A stretch of 64,000 nt of DNA from Lachnospiraceae bacterium (GTDB lineage Bacteria; Bacillota; Clostridia; Lachnospirales; Lachnospiraceae). The stretch's first letter is position 1; every line of letters starts with the position of its first letter. Shown here one piece after another: positions 26,800 through 36,400 of this stretch. The notes under the pieces were generated by a model that was not told where the DNA came from, searched no databases, and saw nothing but the letters and a program-made list of their open reading frames with translations. The stretch spans positions 177,317 to 241,316 of the forward strand of contig CAJTHM010000007.1 of the NCBI GenBank assembly GCA_910576125.1, written 5' to 3'. Position numbers and translations under genes: made by a program.

Positions 26800-27711
26800 T
26801 CAACCTTTCACGGATCCAATCATGATTCCTTTGACGAAATGCTTCTGCACCAGAGGATACAGACACAGCACAGGAACCGTGGATACTATGATAGAGCTGT
26901 ATTTCAGCGTCTGGGCCAGCTGAGTCTTGCGCATGATTTCGTCCGGGCTCATGGAGCTGGAAATCTGCAGGGTCATCTGTGTGGTAAGCAGGAGCTTCCT
27001 GAGGACAGACTGCAGGGGCAGGAGCTGCTGGGAGTTGATATAAATCAGCGCCGAATAGAAGTCATTCCAGTGCCCCACCGCGTAGAAGAGCCCGATGACG
27101 GCCAGGATAGGCTTCGACAGAGGCAGGACCACCCTGAACAGATACTGCATGTTGCCCGCTCCGTCCAGCTGGGCGGCCTCCCGCAGTTCTTCGGGGATGC
27201 TGTTCATGAAATAGGTCCTGGTGATGATGATATTGAACACGGAAATCGCGTTGGGAATCACCATGGCCCAGACCGTGTCAATCAGCCCCAGCCTGTTCAC
27301 CACCAGGTAGGTGGGAATCAATCCGCCGCTGAAATACATGGTCACCATAAGAATGAATATCAATATCTTCCGCGGCGGGAAATCTTTCCTGGACAAGGGA
27401 TACGCGCCGCAGACAGTGAGCGCCATATTGATGGCCGTACCCAGCAGGGTATACAGGAGGGTGTTCAGATAGCCTGTCCATATGGTCTTATATTGAACGA
27501 CTTCCTCATAGGCGTCCAGCGTGATTCCCCTGGGGAACAGGATGACATGTCCCTGCCAGACTTCTCCCGGATCGCTGACGGACGCAATCACCACGAACCA
27601 CAGCGGCCATACGAAAACCACAAGGAGAATCAGCATAATCAGTAAATTCACAGCATCGAATACGCTGTCCGAATTCACCCGTTTCCTTTTTATCGTCTTT
27701 CCTTTGCTCAT
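26800..27711 (-). CDS. Sugar ABC transporter permease, YtcP (MalG-like) type
   Basis: 303 residues from ATG 27711 (MSKGKTIKRKRVNSDSVFDA), which follows AAGGAGTGCGT. Six helices, EAA loop PEELREAAQLDGAGNMQYLF, C-terminus QKHFVKGIMIGSVKG. It starts 11 bases after the LplB-type permease stop. Third gene of the second importer operon. Confidence 0.93.
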   Translation of the reverse strand: MSKGKTIKRKRVNSDSVFDAVNLLIMLILLVVFVWPLWFVVIASVSDPGEVWQGHVILFPRGITLDAYEEVVQYKTIWTGYLNTLLYTLLGTAINMALTVCGAYPLSRKDFPPRKILIFILMVTMYFSGGLIPTYLVVNRLGLIDTVWAMVIPNAISVFNIIITRTYFMNSIPEELREAAQLDGAGNMQYLFRVVLPLSKPILAVIGLFYAVGHWNDFYSALIYINSQQLLPLQSVLRKLLLTTQMTLQISSSMSPDEIMRKTQLAQTLKYSSIIVSTVPVLCLYPLVQKHFVKGIMIGSVKG

Positions 27712-27722
27712 ACGCACTCCTT

Positions 27723-28691
27723 TTACCACAGGCTTTCCTCAGTCAGCTTTTTGGACAGCTGATTGGCCGCAATGACCAGCGTCATGTTGATGACAGAATT
27801 GAACAGTCCCACAGCCGTCGAGTAACTGTAATTGTTCTGTATCAGACCCACTCTGTATACATAGGTATTGATGACATCCGAAGCTTTCATATTCAGATCA
27901 TTCTGCAGCAGGAAGACCTTTTCAAATCCTACATTCATCAATGAGCCCATCTGCATGATCAGCAGCATGACGATGGTGGATTTGATACCGGGCAGGTCGA
28001 TGTGCCAGATTCTCTGCATCTTCGTCGCTCCGTCCATAATCGCAGCCTCATGGAGAGAGGGATCCACCCCCGCCAGCGCGGAGATATAGATGATGGAACT
28101 GTAGCCCATGCCCTGCCAGACACCGCTCCAGACATAAATGCTCTTGAAATATCTCGGATTGCTCAGGAAGTCTACGGATTCCCCGCCCAGAGCAACGATA
28201 ATCTGGTTAAAGATGCCCGTATCCGCGTCCATAAATATGGCGATCATGCCGCAGATTACCACTGTGGAAATAAAGTATGGCGCATAGGATACCATCTGCA
28301 GGGTCTTCCGAAGACGTCCATATTTTAAATAATTCAGAAGCAAGGCGAACAGAATGGGAATCGGGAATCCTGCCAGCAGAGAATATAAGCTGATTCCTAT
28401 GGTATTCTGTAAGAGCAGGCCGAAGTTATATCCACCGAAAAACCGCCTGAAATGCTTCAGTCCCGCCCACGGGCTCCCGAAAATGCCCAGCTTCACCTTG
28501 AAATCTTTAAATGCCAGCACCACACCGCTCATGGGTATATAGGCAAAAATGATGAAATATGCCATGACCGGCAGAATCATCAGGTATAAGGCCCAGTTCT
28601 TTTTCAATTCACATGCCAGACGCTCGGACAGCGGCTTGCATGGCTTTCTTTTTTTTGCATTTATGGCAGATATCCTGTTCACGATTCGCAT
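27723..28691 (-). CDS. Sugar ABC transporter permease, LplB (MalF-like) type
   Basis: 322 residues. Membrane helices begin at ALYLMILPVMAYFIIFAYIP; EAA loop DPSLHEAAIMDGATKMQRIW. ATG 28691 follows AGGAAAGGA. Forms the translocation pore with the 26800-27711 protein. Confidence 0.93.
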   Translation of the reverse strand: MRIVNRISAINAKKRKPCKPLSERLACELKKNWALYLMILPVMAYFIIFAYIPMSGVVLAFKDFKVKLGIFGSPWAGLKHFRRFFGGYNFGLLLQNTIGISLYSLLAGFPIPILFALLLNYLKYGRLRKTLQMVSYAPYFISTVVICGMIAIFMDADTGIFNQIIVALGGESVDFLSNPRYFKSIYVWSGVWQGMGYSSIIYISALAGVDPSLHEAAIMDGATKMQRIWHIDLPGIKSTIVMLLIMQMGSLMNVGFEKVFLLQNDLNMKASDVINTYVYRVGLIQNNYSYSTAVGLFNSVINMTLVIAANQLSKKLTEESLW

Positions 28692-28781
28692 TCCTTTCCT
28701 TGTTGGTCATGTAACAGGCAAGGGCGCCGCTATAGCCGTGGCGCCCTTCGGCTGTCGACATATCATTCAGTTGTACCTGTT

Positions 28782-30446
28782 CTACTGAGCCTCCTGGAAC
28801 GCTTTCAGATAGATATCGTAAAGTTCGGCAGCTCCCATGGTCTCCATGGTGGATTTATAATCGTCCCAGCTGGCATCCAGATCCAGCTCCCCGGTGATCA
28901 CCTGCGCGCCGTACTGGTTGACATAGCTGTCCAGATCCGCTTTCAGGGAGGCAATCGTCTCGGTCTCTTCCGCCGTGTAGGACATCGCGGGAAGAGGAAG
29001 CTTACCCCACTCCAGCATCTTTCCTCTCTGTCCGATCAGATAGGATTCATCGGGATCCGTGATGCCGGTGAACCAAAGGTCAGGCTGTAAGCCGGGGAAA
29101 GCCGTCTGGTCTTTCAGGGTTCCTTTTTCACGTATGGTCTCGATATCATCACCAATCGGTCCGCCTATATTCCAGGACCAGGTACCGTCTTCATTCTTTA
29201 CATGGGCACGTCCCTCTACACCAAGCCAGTAGAGCTCTCCTCCCTCTTCCGTGTAGAGTCGGTCAGCCCATGCAACCAGAATTTCTGGTTTCTCGCAGGC
29301 ATCCGTTATCATCATGCTTCCATGCATGATACCTGTGGACAGCGGATAATCCTGTCCCTCAAAAGGATCGATAATCTGATATTTCTCGTCCTGCTCACGC
29401 CCGGCAAACTGGAAAGACGCCAGTGCGCAGAAGCACCCCAGCACATCGCCCGCGCTTCCTTTCGCCGCAATCTGATCGTAGTTCTGTGTGAAGCTGGCGG
29501 GATCCAGCAGGCCCTCCTGATAAAGCTGTGTGAAGTATCTCAGGAATTCCTTATAGCCGTCATCCGTGGGCACGTATACCAGATTACCATCTTTCGCGGC
29601 ACAGCGGGTGCTGCCATCCATGTTATAACCAAAATAAGGAAGATAGTTCAGCAGATACCCCATTCCGTCAGGCACGGAAAGGGGAATTTCGTCGTTGGCA
29701 TCCCCATTCCCATTGGCATCCTGCTCTTTGAACGCTGTCAGGATATCATGGAGATCCTCCAGGCTCTTCGGCGCCTCCAGGTTCAGATTCTCCAGCCACT
29801 GGAAGTTCAGCCAGATATGGAAACCAGCCTCCAGCTCAGCGCCGGAATTCAGCGCGGGCATTTCATAGACATGTCCGTCGGGGGCGGTGATGAATGGCCA
29901 CAGTTCTCTTTCATCCAAAAGAGCCGTCAGGTTCGGCGCATATGTTCTGATATAGTCCTCCAGCGGTATGAACACGCCCTCGCTTCCGTACCTGTCGATA
30001 TTATCCTTGCCCAGGCTTGAGAAGATGAACACATCCGGGTAGGTTCCCGAGGAGATAATCAGGCTCTCCTTTTCGGCCGCGTCCCCGGACGGAACGCTGT
30101 TCACTTCAAATGTCACATTGCTCTGTTCGTTCAGATACTGGAACGCGTCCACCTCCTCCATGGGGGTGTCTCCATTGATGACACACAGCATGGAGAAATT
30201 CTCCGTTTCGGCAAGAGGGAAAGTAATCTGTCCGCCAGCGCCGGCTCCGCTTTCCGGTGACGCGTCCGCCGCCTCGGCTCCCGCGTCTTCCGAAGATACA
30301 GATTCCTCCGGTGCAGCAGATTCGCTCTCAGCCGAACCTGCCGATTCAGAACCTGCGTTCCCGGCCTCCGGGCTGCTGCCGCAGCCGGTAGCCAATGACG
30401 CCAGCATCGCGGAAGCCAACAGTACCGCCAACATTTTTTTCTTCAT
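28782..30446 (-). CDS. Sugar ABC transporter substrate-binding lipoprotein (LipO-like)
   Basis: 554 residues. ATG 30446 follows AAGGAGG; an upstream in-frame extension has no site. Signal MKKKMLAVLLASAMLASLAT with lipid Cys (GCGSS), then an acidic Ser/Glu/Ala linker, then a large periplasmic-binding fold. The length (about 550) fits the receptors that work with LplB/YtcP permeases and bind oligosaccharides. First gene of the importer-rhamnosidase-sensor operon, divergent from the GntR-LacI regulator. Confidence 0.93.
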   Translation of the reverse strand: MKKKMLAVLLASAMLASLATGCGSSPEAGNAGSESAGSAESESAAPEESVSSEDAGAEAADASPESGAGAGGQITFPLAETENFSMLCVINGDTPMEEVDAFQYLNEQSNVTFEVNSVPSGDAAEKESLIISSGTYPDVFIFSSLGKDNIDRYGSEGVFIPLEDYIRTYAPNLTALLDERELWPFITAPDGHVYEMPALNSGAELEAGFHIWLNFQWLENLNLEAPKSLEDLHDILTAFKEQDANGNGDANDEIPLSVPDGMGYLLNYLPYFGYNMDGSTRCAAKDGNLVYVPTDDGYKEFLRYFTQLYQEGLLDPASFTQNYDQIAAKGSAGDVLGCFCALASFQFAGREQDEKYQIIDPFEGQDYPLSTGIMHGSMMITDACEKPEILVAWADRLYTEEGGELYWLGVEGRAHVKNEDGTWSWNIGGPIGDDIETIREKGTLKDQTAFPGLQPDLWFTGITDPDESYLIGQRGKMLEWGKLPLPAMSYTAEETETIASLKADLDSYVNQYGAQVITGELDLDASWDDYKSTMETMGAAELYDIYLKAFQEAQ

Positions 30447-30497
30447 AAAATCCTCCTTTTTTATCGTCTGAAGAAACGACTTGTCAGTTACGAGCCT

Positions 30498-30527
30498 ATT
30501 ATAAAAAAGCAAACGCATCCTTCACAA
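30498..30527 (-). promoter_or_regulatory. Promoter of the second importer operon
   Basis: On the minus strand TTGTGA (30522-30527), 18-bp spacer, TATAAT (30498-30503), 52 bases before the lipoprotein ATG. Confidence 0.55.
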
Positions 30528-30743
30528 GAGCCATAGTATTTCTTTCAGCCATAATACGGCACTGCCAAAAATCCAGTATTCATCAGCATTTTTCCACTTC
30601 CGTTCTGATGGTAATACATTATTTCACATTATTTATGAAAATATAGCACCCTTTGAGCGCAAACAGACGGATTGCCTTTCAGCGTTCTTCTCAGCCGTCA
30701 GATTGCCAAACCAATCGTTTATTAATCTTGTTTTTTCTGTTTT

Positions 30744-30764
30744 TATAATGTATACTTTATTATA
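30744..30764 (+). promoter_or_regulatory. TATAAT-N9-ATTATA dyad in front of the GntR-LacI regulator
   Basis: 21-bp symmetric AT-rich element, 44 bases before the regulator ATG, containing GTATAC at its centre. It could serve as -10 region and autoregulatory operator. The inner TATACTTTATT recurs at 19796-19806. Confidence 0.35.
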
Positions 30765-30807
30765 GTTTTACAGCAGAGCCATACAGAGCAGTCAGGGGGA
30801 ATCGAAC

Positions 30808-31881
30808 ATGGAGACTAAGGCGACAAAATATGCCATTGTAAAACAGTCCATAAAGCAGCAGATTAAGAACGGCACTCTGGCCATCGACGCCAAACTGCCC
30901 ACAGAGGCGGAATATGCGGAAATCTATCAGGTGAGCACCATCACCGTCCGCAGGGCCCTGACGGAGCTGGCGAAAGAGGGTTATATCAAAAGGCTCAAGC
31001 ACAAGGGCACCTTCGTGACCTCTCCCATAAGCGCCGCTGCCACCAGCCATCTGATTGCCCTGCTTCTGTACTCGGAGGACCGCAATGACAGCTCCTACAT
31101 CCAGATTATCCGGGGAGCCCAGAACATGGCCGCCTCTTTCGGTTACTCCCTCATCGTGGAATGGATTGACGCGGATGCCGCACAGGAAGCGGAAGCCATG
31201 CGGAAAATGCTGGACCTGAATGTAGAGGGACTGCTCCTCTATTCTTTCGACCCGGCCAAAAGCGTGGAAAACTACCGCTATCTGGAGGGGAAGGGAATCC
31301 CTTTCGTGCTGCTGGACCGCTACGATCCCGGCTATCCATGCTATTTCTCCGGCTGCAACAATTATGACGGCGGAGCCATGGCCGCCCGTCTGCTTCTGGA
31401 ACACGGGCATGAAAAAATACGGTTCGCCGGATATCATTTCTTCCTCAAATCGGAACAGGAACGCTATGACGGCTTCTGCAGCAAGATGCGGGACGCCGGG
31501 CTGAATGTCTCCGGAGAAAACCTGATCATGGATATAGACTACGATATGCTGGCCGCACAGATCAGGGCCGGGGAAGTCACTGCCCTGTTCTGCTGCAATG
31601 ACAGACTGGCAGTGAAGACAATCCGCAATCTGCGGGAAAGAGGCCTGCGCGTTCCGGAAGACATATCTGTCATCGGTTTTGACGACTGGGCGGCATGCCC
31701 TGACGTGGAGAGGGAACTGACCACGGTCAGACAGGACTTTACCGAAATCGGAGCCAACACCTCCTATCTGCTCCTGAGCAGGCTTCAGGGGAAGTTGACC
31801 GGAAACCCGGTGAAGATTCTCTCCGATGTGTCTTTGGTGGTGCGAAAATCTGTCTGCAGCAATCCTTTCCGGAATCCATGA
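30808..31881 (+). CDS. GntR-LacI chimeric transcriptional regulator (AraR-like)
   Basis: 357 residues. An N-terminal GntR winged helix (KLPTEAEYAEIYQVSTITVR, RALTELAKEGYIKRLKHKGT) is fused to a LacI/periplasmic-binding sensor domain (from about 75; VIGFDDWAACPDVERELTTV near the end), the layout of the arabinose repressor AraR. It is divergent from the importer operon, so it probably represses that operon until a sugar binds. Effector may be arabinose, rhamnose or a derivative (inference). Confidence 0.9.
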   Translation: METKATKYAIVKQSIKQQIKNGTLAIDAKLPTEAEYAEIYQVSTITVRRALTELAKEGYIKRLKHKGTFVTSPISAAATSHLIALLLYSEDRNDSSYIQIIRGAQNMAASFGYSLIVEWIDADAAQEAEAMRKMLDLNVEGLLLYSFDPAKSVENYRYLEGKGIPFVLLDRYDPGYPCYFSGCNNYDGGAMAARLLLEHGHEKIRFAGYHFFLKSEQERYDGFCSKMRDAGLNVSGENLIMDIDYDMLAAQIRAGEVTALFCCNDRLAVKTIRNLRERGLRVPEDISVIGFDDWAACPDVERELTTVRQDFTEIGANTSYLLLSRLQGKLTGNPVKILSDVSLVVRKSVCSNPFRNP

Positions 31882-32029
31882 TGCCTGAGCCAAGACTTTC
31901 CCCATGATACGCCCATGGCAGGCAGGCGGTGAAGACTCGCCGGCCAGGCCACCGCACCCTGATCGGCTTCGCGCCTGACCATGGCTGCCATGAGACCGAC
32001 GGCGGCCCGGGCTCCCGGCATCCTCTATT

Positions 32030-32076
32030 GAAACAGCAGCGGGCAGATTCCCTTTCCGTAAACTGCCCGCTGTTTC
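32030..32076. terminator. Intrinsic terminator after the GntR-LacI gene
   Basis: GAAACAGCAGCGGGCAG (32030-32046) pairs with CTGCCCGCTGTTTC (32063-32076) apart from a 3-base bulge. It serves the converging heparinase-like remnant too. Confidence 0.65.
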
Positions 32077-32093
32077 ATATGTCACATTTTTCC

Positions 32094-33187
32094 TTATACT
32101 GCCCTCACCGTGAACCTGGCCCTCACCTCTCCTGCCTGCCCCGCTACAGGCACCTCCCACTGAATCAGCCACACATCCCTGCGCTGCCCGCCGTGGTCAT
32201 AGAAGTCTCTGCGGATACAATCCACTTTTACCTCCTCTCCCTCTATAGCCGCTGTGCAGCCGCTCTCATCTCCCCGAATCCGCACCGTATTTCCCTGCAC
32301 TTCCGGCTTCCAGTGGGTTATCAGATTCTCCCGGATGGACTGCAGGCGCTCCGTCACCTGATAGCAGTCTTCCACCTGCAAAGTCCCGTCCGCCTCATCC
32401 CAGTCAAGGGTGCGGACCAAAGATTTCAGCGCAGGATTGGCATAGGCCCCGGCAAAACTGATGACCATCCTGCCCTCTTTTCCTGCCTCAAAGCAATCAC
32501 AGCCGTATTCCCCTCCCGCAAGCTGCTCCCTGCCGTCAATGATGGGCACATTATGGCCCTCAGAGCGGCAGCACAGATGTTCATAACGCTTTTCCGAGAA
32601 ATATTCTCTGGTATATTCTCCACATCCCAGATCCGTCAGCAGAAAATCCTTTCCTTTGGGCATCCGGCAGCACAATCCGGCCGATGGCCGCCTCTGCCGC
32701 AAATCCCTTTCCGGCCTCTGCCCCTGCCGCGTCGGCCTCTCCCTCCGCTGCACTATCGGCTTCTTCCCTGCTCAGGAAATCCATGTATTCTTTCGTCCAG
32801 ATCAGATTGCGGTACAGCCCCATAAAACGGTAACAGTTGTCATCGTTCAGACCAGCCGCCCGTTCCATGGCCGGAATCCCGGCGCCGGGATATTTCATGG
32901 CCAGCAGGCAGCGCCCAGCACTCTTCGCTGCAGATATCCCTCAATATCTCCTCCAGCTTCAGGATATCCTCTTCCTGCCGGTCCAGAATGGCCTTCAGGC
33001 CAAAGACGGCAAGGAATTTTCTTCTCCTGAAATAAACATCCTCATAAATCAGGCGGTTCCCCGTATTTTCATAAACGGCGAACAGTTCCTCCGTAGGTTC
33101 CGGCATCTTCTCCTCCTGCAGGGCCTTCGCCTCCCGGCGGATGCTGCCGCAATACTCTTCATAAAAACGCTCCAATTCCTGTAACAT
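32094..33187 (-). pseudogene. Heparinase II/III-family protein, decayed
   Basis: Three frames hold successive parts. The start at 33187 (after AAGGAGAC) gives MLQELERFYEEYCGSIRREA, continuing to LRDICSEECWALPA, the N-terminal helical part. Another frame has KYPGAGIPAMERAAG...NLIWTKEYMDFLS. The frame ending at 32094 has KDFLLTDLGCGEYTREYFSE and SEGHNVPIIDGREQLAGGEY, the beta-sandwich end of polysaccharide lyase-like proteins. At least two frameshifts plus missing middle sequence rule out a working enzyme. It may once have produced the unsaturated sugars for the GH88 protein. Confidence 0.7.
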
Positions 33188-33272
33188 ATTTGTCTCCTTT
33201 ATTCCAATTGACAGCTGAATATCGTGCAGGAAAAGAAATGAGCGTGCATCAACGTCCCATCCTTTAGTCTTC

Positions 33273-33460
33273 CTATGCCTCATCAGCCCAGGACGGTGCC
33301 TTCGGGCCGTCCTCCTCGCTGACGGTATCCGGCCCCCTGACACCAGCTTGACCATCTCCCAGATAGATTAGAAATGGGCGGACTTGTTCCCGTCCATCCA
33401 GGTGATACACCCCTGCCAGCAATAGTTCCGGCAGTGCCGGACATGGATGGTGAACGTCCC
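33273..33460 (-). pseudogene. Remnant of a small conserved Lachnospiraceae protein
   Basis: The minus strand reads GTFTIHVRHCRNYCWQGCIT, WMDGNKSAHF, then a stop codon where an Arg is expected, SIWEMVKLVSG, and after a frame change DTVSEEDGPKAPSWADEA. I recall a pattern like T-F-x-I-x-V-x-x-x-x-N-x-x-W-Q-G-x-I-x-W with a C-terminal F-R-S-x-x-E-x-x-K-L-I in small uncharacterised proteins of gut Clostridia. Function unknown. Confidence 0.4.
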
Positions 33461-33470
33461 AAGGGGCTTT

Positions 33471-35474
33471 TTATCCTTCTTGCTCCTCCATCAAAAACAA
33501 CACCGCATAGCTCAGCGTCAGGTGGAACAGAGAAGTGTTCCACTTGGCGTCCTTCCCCCAGCCCTCAAAGGTGGTGGTGGCCCCTTCCCGCAGCATGCGC
33601 TTCCATGCCCCCTCGTCCTTCAGATACCGGTACAGCAGCTCCTTTCTGCCCAGGCGGCGCAGCCCCTCCAGGATGGGATAGGCGCCAAAGAGCATGACGG
33701 AGGTGAATCCTTTCTCCTCAATCAGTCCCAGAATCGCCTCCTCCGTGCCCTCCTCCGGGAACAGTCCGTACATGAACGGAAAAACGTTTGCAATCAGGCT
33801 GATGTGGTCATCCCCCTCTTTGTCCCGGAACAGCTTCTTCCCGGCATCATAGAACACTCCGCAGAACGCCTTCACCACCGAAGTCTCGTCACAGTATCTC
33901 TCCCGCCCCGTTATGGCCGCAATCCGGTTCATGCACTGCAGCGCGCCGATATAGTGGGCGTTGATCACATTGTGCAGTTCCGTGCACACTTTCCCCTCCT
34001 CCACACAGGCTGCATAGCCGCCCCGATACGCGGCGGGCCACTCCACCACGCACCATTTGTCCAGGTTGCAGAGCAGCCCGTCGTCCCGGGCATACTGTTC
34101 CCGATAGAAATCCAGCACGCCGCAAAGGGCGTCATAGCATTCCTCCAGATACGCCCTGTCGCCGGAGAGCTCGTAATAGCGAACCAGCATATGGCACACC
34201 ATCAGGGGAAATTCCGCGATTTCCTGCATGAAGGAGCAGGCGGCGCAGGTCATGAGCCCCCGGTTGATGAAGCTGCTGCGGAAACTGTCGTCCAACAGCT
34301 TCTTCAAAACGGAAGCGTCCCCGGTCAGCGCGTAATGGGCCAGCGCCGTATAGCAGCCGTCCCCCAGATAATTGCCCTTTTCCCGTTCCATGCAGTCCTG
34401 TATCACTTCCTGCACGCCGTAGCGGAGAGAGTTCACGCACAGGTTCCAGACAGGGAGCAGCTCCTCGTCCTGAAAGCCCGGGGCCGCCTGCAGGGCAAAG
34501 GGATAATGCCTGGATAGCAAACGTACGTTCTCTACCCTGCATCCCGCCGGGACATTCAGGCGCACATAGCGAAAGGACTTGTAATCGAACTGGTTCAGCG
34601 TATCCTCCCCGCCGGACAGCTGCCATTCCTCCCGGTACTCACAGTTGCACCGCATCCTCCACCGCGGGCTGCCATCCTCCTCCAGCTCCTGGGCCGACAG
34701 GATCTCAATCCGCTCTCCCCTGACGCCCCTGGCCCGGGCCTGCAGATATCCCACATAGACCGCGCCGAAATCAGCCGTCACGCCCCTCTCGTCCCAGGTG
34801 AGCGCAGGCTCAATCTCCTCAAACGCCAGCATCCTGGTGGGCTGTTCATACAGCACATAATCCACATTCCTGCGCAGCTTCGCAGTTTCCCAGCAGCTGT
34901 TGTCATAGGAGGGCTTTTCAAAGCCTTCCTGGGGGCTGCCGCTGGTATATCGTTCCAGGAATTGTGTCTCATACCCGGCAGTCCCCAGGGCCTGGAAACC
35001 GGTATGTACGGCACATCGGAAACTTTCATCCGACGACAAGATGATTTCCCCTCCCTGCTCCACGTCCAGAATCAGCCCGTGCCTGTCGTCGCCGCTGACC
35101 CATACGCGGTTGACCAGCCCCTGGTAATAGGTATGCACCGCAATCAGGTTGCTTCCCTCCCGGATATAGTCCGTGATGTCTGCCTTGTTGTAATAATAAT
35201 GGAAAGGGTACCCCGGCGCGGGCCCCTGGCAGACAAATCGGCCGTTGACGTAGAGCTTGTAATAGTCGTCTGCGGAGATATAAATCCAGGCCGGTCTGCC
35301 GCCCTCCGCTTCGAACCGCTTTCGGAACAGAATGTGGGAATTCTGCGGGGCTGTCGAAGGGATGTCGGTTTTGTCCAGCTGACGGTGGAACACGTTCACC
35401 GGCCGCAGCCCGCAGAAGCGCTCCGTGGTAATCCATCTGCCCTGGAAGTCTCGTTGTATTCCTTTTTTGTCCAT
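33471..35474 (-). CDS. Alpha-L-rhamnosidase-like protein (GH78 type, third)
   Basis: 667 residues from ATG 35474 (MDKKGIQRDFQGRWITTERF). N-terminal beta domain (YYKLYVNGRFVCQGPAPGYP), then the (alpha/alpha)6 domain in which the usual DCPHRERLGWTGD stretch appears as QDCMEREKGNYLGDG (about 355-370). GATTTFEGWGKDAKW near the end replaces the standard GATSLWE. The altered active-site stretch suggests a different specificity. No signal peptide. Upstream intergenic sequence is unremarkable. Confidence 0.8.
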   Translation of the reverse strand: MDKKGIQRDFQGRWITTERFCGLRPVNVFHRQLDKTDIPSTAPQNSHILFRKRFEAEGGRPAWIYISADDYYKLYVNGRFVCQGPAPGYPFHYYYNKADITDYIREGSNLIAVHTYYQGLVNRVWVSGDDRHGLILDVEQGGEIILSSDESFRCAVHTGFQALGTAGYETQFLERYTSGSPQEGFEKPSYDNSCWETAKLRRNVDYVLYEQPTRMLAFEEIEPALTWDERGVTADFGAVYVGYLQARARGVRGERIEILSAQELEEDGSPRWRMRCNCEYREEWQLSGGEDTLNQFDYKSFRYVRLNVPAGCRVENVRLLSRHYPFALQAAPGFQDEELLPVWNLCVNSLRYGVQEVIQDCMEREKGNYLGDGCYTALAHYALTGDASVLKKLLDDSFRSSFINRGLMTCAACSFMQEIAEFPLMVCHMLVRYYELSGDRAYLEECYDALCGVLDFYREQYARDDGLLCNLDKWCVVEWPAAYRGGYAACVEEGKVCTELHNVINAHYIGALQCMNRIAAITGRERYCDETSVVKAFCGVFYDAGKKLFRDKEGDDHISLIANVFPFMYGLFPEEGTEEAILGLIEEKGFTSVMLFGAYPILEGLRRLGRKELLYRYLKDEGAWKRMLREGATTTFEGWGKDAKWNTSLFHLTLSYAVLFLMEEQEG

Positions 35475-35677
35475 TTCAGTCACCGTACCTTTCTGTGAAC
35501 CGCATATTTGCGGCGGCTTTATCCTCTTTCTCCCGGTGCGCCATGCCGATGGTTGCCGCAATTATGGCTTCTATGGTACAAACATTATACTTCATCATGG
35601 CGGCCTTTGCCATGTTTATTTTTGATATCCCCTTTCTGGCATCCTGCCCGTTCGGCCCTTACGCATAAGTACGCAAA

Positions 35678-36400
35678 TCATGAACCGTTCACTTTTTTAC
35701 GCAAATACATCCTAAACAAAACCCAAATCCACACCCCCGACAAAGCGAACGCAGGAACCATGGAAAGCAATTCATCCCCCCATGCCGCCCTCCCCATCCA
35801 GTAAGAAGGCAGCCAAAACAGCGCATACTGCACGTCTCCTTTAATAAAGAACGGCACCGCCGCCCCAAATACGGGCAGCATGGACAGCTTCGCCACCGCC
35901 ATCCCCTCCAGCTTGTTTGACGAAACCGTCAGAATCAACAGCGCCACAATCACCCCCTGCAAAGCTCCCGCAGCCGCAAGCAGCAAAAGGGCGGCGGCCG
36001 AAAAAGCCGTCAGCCTGAAAGCAGGCAGCAGCACAAGAGTCACAAGAAACGCCGCAGCGCCGGGCACTCCGAGCCGCGCCGCCAGATAGCCCCTTCTCCC
36101 CAGCGGCGTAACGAACAGATAGGCCGCTGTCCTTTCGTCCGCCTCCTCCAGCGAAACCATTGCCGAGGCAAAGCAGAACATGGCAGGCGACAGCATCCCG
36201 AAGAATACGTCAATCAACCTGTAATAAGGCGCAATGATGGCCGGCACAGAAAGCCATTCCGTCAGTTCAGCTTCCAGGAAAGGGATGCCGAACCGGAACA
36301 ATCCCCCTGCCAGCGCCGGCGCGGCACAGGCCACAGCCAGCATCCTGTCCCGCCCCAGACAGGCCAGCATCTGCAAAAAACTCAACCGCACAGCCCTCAT
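35678..36400 (-). CDS. ABC-2-type transporter permease subunit
   Basis: 240 residues with about six hydrophobic helices (MRAVRLSFLQMLACLGRDRM start; IAPYYRLIDVFFGMLSPAMF; AALLLLAAAGALQGVIVALL). ATG 36400 follows GGAGGTGGGAAG and overlaps the stop of a preceding permease fragment (ATGA). Partner of the ATPase at 36616-37396; exported substrate unknown. Confidence 0.8.
   Translation of the reverse strand: MRAVRLSFLQMLACLGRDRMLAVACAAPALAGGLFRFGIPFLEAELTEWLSVPAIIAPYYRLIDVFFGMLSPAMFCFASAMVSLEEADERTAAYLFVTPLGRRGYLAARLGVPGAAAFLVTLVLLPAFRLTAFSAAALLLLAAAGALQGVIVALLILTVSSNKLEGMAVAKLSMLPVFGAAVPFFIKGDVQYALFWLPSYWMGRAAWGDELLSMVPAFALSGVWIWVLFRMYLRKKVNGS

Noticed and set aside
30760..32172. 470-codon minus-strand ORF opposite the GntR-LacI regulator
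   Set aside because: Runs through a terminator and the regulator gene in antisense; no motifs.
33447..34517. 356-codon plus-strand ORF opposite the third GH78 gene
   Set aside because: Antisense shadow; the minus-strand frame has clear family motifs.
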